Assembly (NCBI RefSeq): GCF_013385825.1
Contig: NZ_JACAPG010000024.1
Span: 67,297 to 131,296 of the forward strand
Direction: 5' to 3'
Origin: Pseudomonas reactans
GTDB lineage: Bacteria; Pseudomonadota; Gammaproteobacteria; Pseudomonadales; Pseudomonadaceae
Length of the DNA: 64,000 nucleotides
Shown: positions 26,915 to 33,510 of the stretch, piece by piece
Numbering within the stretch: position 1 is the stretch's first letter
Layout: every line of letters begins with the position of its first letter
Notes under the pieces: generated by a model
Told to the model about the DNA's origin: nothing
Database searches by the model: none
The model's input: the letters and a program-made list of their open reading frames with translations, nothing else
Position numbers and translations under genes: made by a program

Positions 26915-27620
26915 CCCCCGCGTACTGCAACAATTGGCCCCCGATGGCGTGCTGCGCGCCGCCATCAACTTCGGCAACCCGGTGCTGGCGCAACGTGGTA
27001 CGAACGCAGAGCCCCAGGGTGTTTCCGTGGCGCTGGCCAAGGCGCTGGCTGCAGAGCTGGGTGTAGAGTTGCAGCTCATCACGTTTGAGGCGGCGGGTAA
27101 GGTCTTCGCGGCCTTGGCCGAGGACGTCTGGCGCGTGGCGTTCCTGGCTATCGAGCCAGTGCGTGAAAAGGAAATCGCCTTCAGCGCGCCGTATGTAGCG
27201 ATCAAGGGCACGTATCTGGTGGCGGCAGACTCACCTTTTACGCACGTCGCACAACTGGATGCGCCGGGCCGACGCATCGCCGTCGGCCAGGGCGCGGCCT
27301 ACGATCTGTACTTGAGCCGAACGGTCGAGCATGCCGAACTGGTAAGGTCGCCCACCTCAGCGGCTGCAGTAGATTGGTTTATCGAACAAGCGCTGGATGC
27401 GGCGGCAGGGGTGCGGGACTTCCTGCAAACCCAGGTCACCGCGCAAAGGCGCTTGGTGCAGGACGATTTCATGACCATCCGCCAAGCCATGGCCGTACCG
27501 GTGGCGCACGCAGCCGCTGCCGCGTTCGTCAGGTCCTTTGTCGAACGGCAGAAAGAGAATGGCGGGGTGAAGCGAGGTCTGTTGGCCAGTGGCCAAAGCG
27601 CTGAACTACAGGCGACGTAG
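26907..27620 (+). CDS. Signal-less SBP_bac_3-fold protein
   Basis: A 237-aa protein with the amino-acid-binding (SBP_bac_3) fold: LAPDGVLRAAINFGNPVLA, GVSVALAKALAAELGVELQL, WRVAFLAIEPVREKEIAFSA, YVAIKGTYLV and a second lobe ending SFVERQKENGGVKRGLLASG. It has no signal peptide or membrane anchor, so it should stay in the cytosol. AAGGAG precedes the ATG by 6 nt, which argues for this start rather than a lost upstream signal sequence. It could be a ligand sensor, or an enzyme of this fold as cyclohexadienyl dehydratase (PheC) is. It is the last gene of the operon and its 3' end overlaps the convergent Nudix gene by 15 bp. Confidence 0.75.
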   Translation: MIDPRVLQQLAPDGVLRAAINFGNPVLAQRGTNAEPQGVSVALAKALAAELGVELQLITFEAAGKVFAALAEDVWRVAFLAIEPVREKEIAFSAPYVAIKGTYLVAADSPFTHVAQLDAPGRRIAVGQGAAYDLYLSRTVEHAELVRSPTSAAAVDWFIEQALDAAAGVRDFLQTQVTAQRRLVQDDFMTIRQAMAVPVAHAAAAAFVRSFVERQKENGGVKRGLLASGQSAELQAT

Positions 27621-27968
27621 AAAGGATTTAACGATGTGTCGGGTGGCGTCCGTGGTGTCCAGGTCATCCATGGCGCCATGGGGGTGCCACTGGCAATCGA
27701 TTATTTCATTGCAAGGTTTTGCATCGGCGATGTTCACCACCGACGCTTCGAACACGTGATGGAGAGTGTCGCGGGCTTTGAGCTCCTGCAAGTACAACAA
27801 GCCGTCCACGTTCAATCCGGTTTCTTCTTCCAGCTCGCGCTCAGCCGCGCCAACCGGCCGCTCATTGCGTTCGACCTTGCCGCCCGGCAGCGCCCATTTC
27901 GATCTGGCCTTGCGCACGAAGAGGATATGCCCCTCGTGTTCGCAAATGACCGTGGCCCTTATTTTCAT
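27606..27968 (-). CDS. Nudix hydrolase
   Basis: A 120-aa single-domain Nudix protein. The Nudix box is complete: G-x5-E-x7-REUxEExGU is read in GGKVERNERPVGAAERELEE followed by ETGL. It probably hydrolyses a nucleoside diphosphate derivative; small members of this length include MutT/oxidised-nucleotide cleaners. SD GAGGGG precedes the ATG. It is monocistronic. Confidence 0.88.
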   Translation of the reverse strand: MKIRATVICEHEGHILFVRKARSKWALPGGKVERNERPVGAAERELEEETGLNVDGLLYLQELKARDTLHHVFEASVVNIADAKPCNEIIDCQWHPHGAMDDLDTTDATRHIVKSFLRRL

Positions 27969-28094
27969 CGTCTGTGCCCCTCAGCAGGATGGGTGTCATA
28001 AAAGTGTAATGCAATTGTCATGCTAAGTGGTTATGGCGCTGACGTGTGGGGATGTGGATACTGCCCGATTGATCAAAACGCACGAGGAGAGCAG

Positions 28095-29075
28095 ATGAGC
28101 ACCGTACGCTGGGGCATGATCGGCTGTGGCAGTGTCACTGAGTTGAAGAGTGGACCCGCTTTCTACAAAGCGCCAGGTTCTGCGCTGGTGGCCGTGATGG
28201 GGCGCCGTGAAGACGCGGTGCGCGATTATGCGACACGCCACGGCATTGCCCGCTTCTACACCGACGCCCAGGCCCTGATCAACGATCCCGAAGTGGATGC
28301 GGTGTATATCGCCACGCCACCTGACAGCCACCTCGAGTACAGCCTGATGGTGGCCGCCGCGGGCAAGCACTGCTGTGTCGAAAAGCCGATGGCGTTGAAT
28401 GCCGAGCAAAGCGCATTGATGCAGCGCACTTTCGAGCGTGCCGGCCTGCACCTGTTTGTCTCGTATTACCGCCGCTCGCTGCCGCGTTTCCAGCAGGTGC
28501 GTCAGTGGCTGCAGGACGGGCGCATCGGCCAACTGCGCCACCTGACCTGGACCCTGTGCAAGCCACCAGGCGCCGACGATGCCAGTGCCGCCAATTGGCG
28601 CACCGACCCGCTCATCGCCGGTGGTGGTTATTTTGCCGACTTGGCCAGCCACGGGTTTGACCTGTTCCAGTACCTGGCCGGGGATATCGTCGAGGTCTCG
28701 GGGTTCACCGCACGACAGGCCGGGCGCTACGCCGCCGAAGATGCGGTGACTGCCTGCTGGACGTTCGCGTCCGGCGCGTTGGGCATGGGTTGCTGGAACT
28801 TTGTCGCCGACCGCCGCGAAGACAAGGTCGAGTTGATCGGCAGCAAGGGGCGCATCACTTTTGCCGTATTCGACGACCAGCCACTGCGCCTTGAAGGCGA
28901 GGTGGACGAAGTGCTGGAGGTGCCTTGCCACGCGCATATCCAGTGGCATCATGTGCTGGCCATGAATGCCCATATTCGCGGGGAAGCCGAACACCCTTCC
29001 CAAGCGATCGAGGCGTTGAAGACCGATCGGATCCTCGACAAGGTGCTACAACGTAACCCCCATCATCCTGGGTAG
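28095..29075 (+). CDS. Gfo/Idh/MocA-family oxidoreductase
   Basis: A 326-aa NAD(P)-dependent dehydrogenase. The N-terminal Rossmann motif is VRWGMIGCGSVTELKSGPAF, and AVYIATPPDSHLEYSLMVAAAG with GKHCCVEKPMALNAEQS forms the conserved EKP block. The C-terminal domain follows normal family length. Members act on sugars, inositols or their derivatives; no neighbouring sugar gene narrows the substrate. The start is the ATG after GAGGAG. Upstream frame extension to 28020 has no conserved sequence. Confidence 0.88.
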   Translation: MSTVRWGMIGCGSVTELKSGPAFYKAPGSALVAVMGRREDAVRDYATRHGIARFYTDAQALINDPEVDAVYIATPPDSHLEYSLMVAAAGKHCCVEKPMALNAEQSALMQRTFERAGLHLFVSYYRRSLPRFQQVRQWLQDGRIGQLRHLTWTLCKPPGADDASAANWRTDPLIAGGGYFADLASHGFDLFQYLAGDIVEVSGFTARQAGRYAAEDAVTACWTFASGALGMGCWNFVADRREDKVELIGSKGRITFAVFDDQPLRLEGEVDEVLEVPCHAHIQWHHVLAMNAHIRGEAEHPSQAIEALKTDRILDKVLQRNPHHPG

Positions 29076-29111
29076 GTGCAAGAGGGTTTTGTTTTTTCGA
29101 GGAATAGACGG

Positions 29112-29741
29112 ATGAAATACTGGATGCTGGTGTGGTTGGTCATAGCCACCAGTGCAATGGCTGCGCCACGTGAGCAACGCCCGGCAGGGGACTTTGATTT
29201 TTATGTGTTGTCGCTGTCGTGGTCGCCCACGTTCTGCTTGACGCACCCGAACAACGAGCAATGCACAGGTAAAGGCTACGGCTTTGTATTGCACGGGTTA
29301 TGGCCGCAGTACGCCCGTGGCGGGTGGCCGGCGTCGTGCGACCCGCAATCGCGGTTGTCGGCCGACGACATGGCCAAGGGCGCGCTGATGTTTCCCACAC
29401 AGGCATTGCTCAAGCATGAGTGGGCCAAACACGGCACGTGCAGCGGCTTGGGGCCCACGCGTTACCTGGATGCCACTGATGCGGCACTGGGCGCAGTTCA
29501 GATTCCGCAGCAACTGCAGCCGTTCAATGTGCCCAGTTACCTTGAGGCACAGGACATCGAACGCCTGTTCCGCCAGGCCAACCCAGCCATGGGCGATCAC
29601 AGTGTGGCGGTGATCTGCAAGGGCAAGGTGCTGGCCGAAGTGCGGGTGTGCCTGAGCAAGGAACTGCGCTTTGCCGGCTGCCCCAAAAGTGTGAAGACCC
29701 AGTGTCGCGGCGGTGATATTCGCATTCCGGTTCAGCGCTGA
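29112..29741 (+). CDS. RNase T2-family ribonuclease (RNase I type)
   Basis: A 209-aa secreted ribonuclease. A signal peptide (MKYWMLVWLVIATSAMA) precedes the mature domain. Both catalytic blocks are intact: CAS-1 FVLHGLWPQY and CAS-2 KHEWAKHGTCSG, with the expected His residues and disulphide cysteines. It degrades RNA in the periplasm or outside. It follows the oxidoreductase by 36 bp with its own SD (AGGAA) and overlaps the convergent AraC gene by 10 bp. Confidence 0.92.
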   Translation: MKYWMLVWLVIATSAMAAPREQRPAGDFDFYVLSLSWSPTFCLTHPNNEQCTGKGYGFVLHGLWPQYARGGWPASCDPQSRLSADDMAKGALMFPTQALLKHEWAKHGTCSGLGPTRYLDATDAALGAVQIPQQLQPFNVPSYLEAQDIERLFRQANPAMGDHSVAVICKGKVLAEVRVCLSKELRFAGCPKSVKTQCRGGDIRIPVQR

Positions 29742-30598
29742 TCCGGCGTCTGTTGCGCGTGCAATGCGATGGTCGCGGCGGCGTTGGCTGTTGACGCACC
29801 GGCGCGATCAGCGAGGTAACGTGCTGGCGGCTGGCCTACCGCCTTGCGGAACATGGTGATGAAGCCGCTGGCGTTCTCATAGCCCAGGTCCAGGGCGACC
29901 CGCTGCACACTGTCGCCCCTGGCCAGGCGTTGTAGTGACAGGATTACATGCAGCTGCCGGCGCCAACGCCCGAAACTCAGGCCAAATTCTTCCAGCAACA
30001 GGCGGGTCATGCTGCGCTCGCTCATGCCGATGCGCACGGCCCACTGGCCGAGGGTGGCCTTGTCGCTGGGGGCGGCCAGCAGGCTGTCGGCCAGGCGCCG
30101 CAAGCGCGGGTCCTGAGGCATTGGCAGGTGCAGGTCCTCAATGGGCGCCTGGGCCAGTTCGTCCAGCAGCGTGCGGATCAGACGGCCCTGCGCGCCGTCC
30201 TCCTCATACAACGGCGGGAAGCTCACGGCCTTGCTGATCAGTTCATGCAACAGGCCGGACACCGACAGCGTGCAGCATTGCGGGGGCAGGGCGCCGGCGG
30301 CGTCCGGGTCGATCAACAGGCAATACACCTGCGCTTGGCCGGAACCGCGTGCGGCGTGGGACAGGCCGCCGGGAATCCACAGCGCGCACTGGGGCGGCAC
30401 GATCCAGATGCCGGCCTCGATCTGACAATGAATCACCCCGCGCAGGGTGTACATCAACTGGCCCTTGCGATGGGAATGCGGTGCATGCTCCCAGCTCTCG
30501 GACGTGCTGGTGGAACTCACGGCGATCACGGCGCGCGGGAGCAGGTCGGCGTCCTTTACTCTGGAAGGGTCACGTTGGTCGAGGCGGTGGTGTTGCAT
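29732..30598 (-). CDS. AraC-family transcriptional regulator
   Basis: A 288-aa regulator with an N-terminal cupin sensor (HAPHSHRKGQLMYTLRGVIH, then WIPGGLSHAARG) and a C-terminal double HTH (TLGQWAVRIGMSERSMTRLL; VQRVALDLGYENASGFITMF followed by RKAVGQPPARYL). This layout is shared with AraC regulators that control adjacent exporters or catabolic genes. Starts at 30631 and 30649 are possible; none has a strong SD. The target is unknown. Confidence 0.9.
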   Translation of the reverse strand: MQHHRLDQRDPSRVKDADLLPRAVIAVSSTSTSESWEHAPHSHRKGQLMYTLRGVIHCQIEAGIWIVPPQCALWIPGGLSHAARGSGQAQVYCLLIDPDAAGALPPQCCTLSVSGLLHELISKAVSFPPLYEEDGAQGRLIRTLLDELAQAPIEDLHLPMPQDPRLRRLADSLLAAPSDKATLGQWAVRIGMSERSMTRLLLEEFGLSFGRWRRQLHVILSLQRLARGDSVQRVALDLGYENASGFITMFRKAVGQPPARYLADRAGASTANAAATIALHAQQTPDQR

Positions 30599-30706
30599 GG
30601 CGACTTTACGCTTGGCTGAATTGCGAAACATTCTGGCTATTCTGTGCAATGCCGTCTAGTGGGGTGGTCGTTATAGTGAGATCCATTCTCAACAAGGAGA
30701 TTTGCC

Positions 30707-31117
30707 ATGCGACTCGACAGCTCAACATTCCCAGTGGTGAAAATCGTCTTCGACGCGCCCAACGAGGGCGGGCCGGAGGATGCCTTCCTGACCTTCGAAA
30801 GCCTGCTGGCCCGCCAGCAACCCTTCCTGTTGCTGCACGAGAAATCCGTGGATGAGAACAACCACGAACACTCTCATGAAGAGCGCAAGCAAGCGTCGAT
30901 CTGGATGAAGAGAAACAAGCAGGCGCTGCGCACCTACGTCAAAGGCATGATCCAGGTCGAGCCCAGCGCCGCACAACGCCTGGCACTCAAGCCGTTTGCC
31001 GTGATGTTCGGCAAGGCCTGGGGCTACCCGCTGCTGGTGGTGGAGTCCAAGGATCGCGCCTGGGCGCTGGCGCGAGATGTGCTGGACGAGCAGGTGTCGG
31101 ATGTGGCGCATTTCTAA
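30707..31117 (+). CDS. Hypothetical protein, 136 aa, cytosolic
   Basis: Family not recognised. The gene has an excellent SD (AAGGAG) 8 nt before the ATG and Pseudomonas-like codon use, so it is real. The protein is soluble, with no signal or membrane segment. It begins MRLDSSTFPVVKIVFDAPNE, has a His/Glu-rich centre (NNHEHSHEERKQ), a helical stretch WMKRNKQALRTYVKGMI, and ends with LLVVESKDRAWALARDVLDE. The alternation of short strands and helices resembles STAS-like folds, but that is a guess. It is monocistronic and followed by a REPIN. Confidence 0.75.
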   Translation: MRLDSSTFPVVKIVFDAPNEGGPEDAFLTFESLLARQQPFLLLHEKSVDENNHEHSHEERKQASIWMKRNKQALRTYVKGMIQVEPSAAQRLALKPFAVMFGKAWGYPLLVVESKDRAWALARDVLDEQVSDVAHF

Positions 31118-31130
31118 GCGCTGGCCCGCT

Positions 31131-31212
31131 TGTAGGCACCGGCTGCCGGCGATAGGCCCTCAAGATTTGCATCGCACCTGGGGACGCCATCGCCGGCAAG
31201 CCAGCTCCTACA
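31131..31212. repeat. REPIN, GCCGGCGAT class
   Basis: TGTAGGCACCGGCTGCCGGC at the left end faces the reverse complement of TGTAGGAGCTGGCTTGCCGG at the right end (31187-31212), with imperfect matching. The core differs from the 2651 REPIN (CCGGC in place of CGAGC), so this is a second REP sequence class. Confidence 0.8.
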
Positions 31213-31223
31213 GGGGGTATCGG

Positions 31224-31571
31224 TCAATCGATGCAGATCGCCCGCCCCAGCTTGCCTTTCTCCACTGTCGCCGAGCAGCCGAAGTGGCTGTTATCCACTT
31301 GGCAGGTGCCGCTGATCGGTGTGGTGCCTGTTTGCGTGGTCACGCTGGTCTGGCACTCACCCTCGCACTGGCTCGAATCGGTACATGCCTTGCCCGCGTC
31401 CTTGTACGGCGTGATGCACTTCCAGCTCTGCAACTTGCCGACTTGCTTCATGGTGCCGCCGCCGGCCAGGCACGTCGACGCAGCGGAGTCTTGGGCGGGT
31501 GGCGTGGTGGGCGCGGTCGTGGTGCAAGCCGATACCAACAGCAGGGCGGCCAGGCCGATCATCAATTTCAT
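31224..31571 (-). CDS. Small Cys-rich lipoprotein
   Basis: A 115-aa exported protein. MKLMIGLAALLLVSAC is a lipoprotein signal with lipobox LVSAC; the Thr/Pro-rich linker TTTAPTTPPAQ follows. The mature part contains eight further Cys residues (for example STCLAGGG, SWKCITPY, KACTDSSQCEGECQTS, GTCQVDNSHFGCS), suggesting a disulphide-knit module. GAGGA lies before the ATG. The function is unknown. Confidence 0.78.
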   Translation of the reverse strand: MKLMIGLAALLLVSACTTTAPTTPPAQDSAASTCLAGGGTMKQVGKLQSWKCITPYKDAGKACTDSSQCEGECQTSVTTQTGTTPISGTCQVDNSHFGCSATVEKGKLGRAICID

Positions 31572-31661
31572 GCAAAAATCCTCGTGGAGTAAGCGCAACG
31601 GTGCAGTGTACGGCCATTTGGACTACTTTGATTGACGAGCGATCCCTATCCGGTACCTGCC

Positions 31662-32006
31662 ATGCGCACGTTATGGAAACGCTATATGGCGTTGTTGGAA
31701 AACGATCTGAGCACGCAGATCTTCGACAACGTGAAAAACCTGCTGGTGTGTGCACTGTTGTTTGCAGCGGGGACCAATACGTTGCTTGGGCAGCGTGACT
31801 TGTTTATCGGGGTGTTCGCCTCCAGCGTGGCCGGCTGGGGCCTGATCATCCTGTCGACGCTGCTCATGCTCCTGAATATCAGCGACGGTATTCGCCGGCT
31901 CGCCAAGCTGCGCTATCACTTGGCGCTGCAGTTATTGTTGATCGTGTTTTACCTGGTGGTTGCCGAGCGGGTGGTAGAGATTGTGTGGGGCTTCCGCGCT
32001 CATTGA
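31662..32006 (+). CDS. Small inner-membrane protein
   Basis: A 114-aa protein with three hydrophobic segments, roughly VKNLLVCALLFAAGTNTLLG, FIGVFASSVAGWGLIILSTL and LALQLLLIVFYLVVAERVV. It is not assigned to a family. The ATG at 31662 is preferred to a TTG at 31632; no strong SD is seen for either. It is 54 bp upstream of the glutaminase gene and may be co-transcribed. Confidence 0.65.
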   Translation: MRTLWKRYMALLENDLSTQIFDNVKNLLVCALLFAAGTNTLLGQRDLFIGVFASSVAGWGLIILSTLLMLLNISDGIRRLAKLRYHLALQLLLIVFYLVVAERVVEIVWGFRAH

Positions 32007-32060
32007 AGTATCCTCCGCGCCCGCTTATCACCGATTCAAAGACAGATGACAGGACAAGAC

Positions 32061-32969
32061 ATGCAGGCGATGCTCTCGTCGATACTCGACGAAGTGCGCC
32101 CCCTGATCGGCCTCGGCAAAGTCGCCGACTACATCCCCGCACTGGCCGACGTGCCCGCCAACCAACTGGGCATCGCCGTGTACGGCAACGACGGTTCCGC
32201 CTGCTGCGCCGGTGACGCCGACACGCTGTTCTCGGTACAGAGCATTTCCAAGGTGTTCAGCCTGGTGCAGGCCATCGACCACGGCGGCGAAACCATCTGG
32301 GAACGCCTGGGCCACGAGCCTTCCGGGCAGCCGTTCAACTCCATGGTGCAGCTTGAATTTGAACGCGGCCGCCCGCGTAACCCGTTCATCAATGCGGGCG
32401 CGCTGGTGATCTGCGACATCAACCAATCGCGCTTTGCCGTGCCGATTTTGTCGATGCGCGATTTCGTCCGGCGCCTGTCGGGTAACCCGCAGATCCTGGT
32501 CAACAGCATCGTCGCCGAATCCGAGGCGCAACACGGTGCGCGCAACGCGGCCATGGCCTACCTGATGAAATCGTTCGGAAACTTCCACAACGATGTGGAT
32601 GCGGTGTTGCATAGTTACTTCAACTACTGCGCGTTGCAGATGAGCTGCCTGGATCTGGCGCGGGCGTTCAGCTTCCTGGCCAACGAAGGCGTGAGCGCCC
32701 ATAGCGGCGAGCAGATCCTCACCGCGCGCCAGACCAAACAAGTCAACTCGATCATGGCGACTAGCGGGCTGTATGACGAGGCGGGCAATTTTGCCTATCG
32801 CGTCGGCTTGCCCGGCAAGAGCGGGGTAGGCGGCGGGATCGTCGCGGTGGTGCCGGGGCAGTTCACGGTGTGCGTGTGGTCGCCGGAGTTGAATGCGGCG
32901 GGGAATTCGTTGGCGGGGATGAAGGCGTTGGAGTTGTTGAGTGAGCGGATTGGGTGGTCGGTGTTTTAG
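32061..32969 (+). CDS. glsB: Glutaminase (GlsA/GlsB type)
   Basis: A 302-aa serine-dependent glutaminase, converting glutamine to glutamate and ammonia in the cytosol. The beta-lactamase-like SxxK motif is in LFSVQSISKVFSLVQA; RPRNPFINAGALVICDI, GLYDEAGNFAYRVGLPGKSG and VGGGIVAVVPGQFTVCVWSP are family blocks. The ATG at 32061 has AGGAC upstream; an ATG at 32046 has none. Length matches E. coli GlsB closely. Confidence 0.93.
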   Translation: MQAMLSSILDEVRPLIGLGKVADYIPALADVPANQLGIAVYGNDGSACCAGDADTLFSVQSISKVFSLVQAIDHGGETIWERLGHEPSGQPFNSMVQLEFERGRPRNPFINAGALVICDINQSRFAVPILSMRDFVRRLSGNPQILVNSIVAESEAQHGARNAAMAYLMKSFGNFHNDVDAVLHSYFNYCALQMSCLDLARAFSFLANEGVSAHSGEQILTARQTKQVNSIMATSGLYDEAGNFAYRVGLPGKSGVGGGIVAVVPGQFTVCVWSPELNAAGNSLAGMKALELLSERIGWSVF

Positions 32970-33121
32970 AGTCTCTTTCGAGGAGAGCGGTGTCTGGATT
33001 GCATGTGGCGTGTTTCGAGCAGGTTGTGGCACTATGCCATCTTTGATGGTTGTGTACGGTCAAGCTCAGCTAGCAACTTTGCAAAAAAATAAAGTCAGAT
33101 AAAAATATTTAAGGATATGGA
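32970..33121. promoter_or_regulatory. AT-rich leader/promoter region of the Bell-TPR pair
   Basis: Composition drops sharply in GC from about 33,060 onward, marking the islet edge. The interval has a TGGCA-N3-TGCCA dyad at 33027-33039 (possible operator), an A-rich stretch with TTTGCA and GATAAAAAT that could serve as -35/-10, and a ribosome site AAGGAT 7 nt before the ATG at 33122. The promoter assignment is tentative. Confidence 0.35.
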
Positions 33122-33508
33122 ATGGACACTATTTCTCAAGCGTTAATTCAATTTGTTTCTTTTGCTGGGACCGAGTCAGCAAAGCTTTTAGTTAAAGACT
33201 CTTATGAGGCATTAAAGGCAAGACTGTATGAGAAATATTTTGATAAGGCTGGCCTGAAGCTCGCAATCGGTGCGTTAGAGGTTAAACCTGGCTCTCCAGG
33301 TGCGCAGGCATTCGTCTCCGAGCAAGTAGTTGAGTCGGGAGCGACCACTGATGAAGAGCTTATAAAACTCGCACGTGAAGTTATTGCGGGCTTGAAGATG
33401 TCGAACGATTTTAGCAGCAATAGCCAAGTTGCGACGGGTAATAATATTGCTCAAGCCGACCGCGGTGCGACGGCTTCAGTCAATATAAATCAACTGCCAG
33501 CGAAATAA
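33122..33508 (+). CDS. Bell-domain-like putative cell-death effector with C-terminal amyloid-signalling motif
   Basis: A 128-aa protein in two parts. Residues 1-92 are helical: a hydrophobic/amphipathic N-terminus MDTISQALIQFVSFAGTESA, then LLVKDSYEALKARLYEKY (residues 22-39), ALEVKPGSPG (51-60) and TTDEELIKLAREVIAGLK (75-92). This order, 'VKDxYxxLKxxxxxKY...LExxPxS...DxELxxLAxxVxxxL', is what I recall from Bell-type N-terminal domains encoded next to bacterial NLRs, thought to disrupt membranes in cell death. Residues 106-123, GNNIAQADRGATASVNIN, form a Gly/Asn/Ala-rich beta-prone tail like BASS amyloid motifs. The same pattern opens the next protein, encoded 2 nt downstream. No signal peptide. 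It is AT-rich relative to the chromosome, suggesting transfer. The Bell assignment is from memory of the family and has not been searched. Confidence 0.65.
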   Translation: MDTISQALIQFVSFAGTESAKLLVKDSYEALKARLYEKYFDKAGLKLAIGALEVKPGSPGAQAFVSEQVVESGATTDEELIKLAREVIAGLKMSNDFSSNSQVATGNNIAQADRGATASVNINQLPAK

Positions 33509-33510
33509 GT

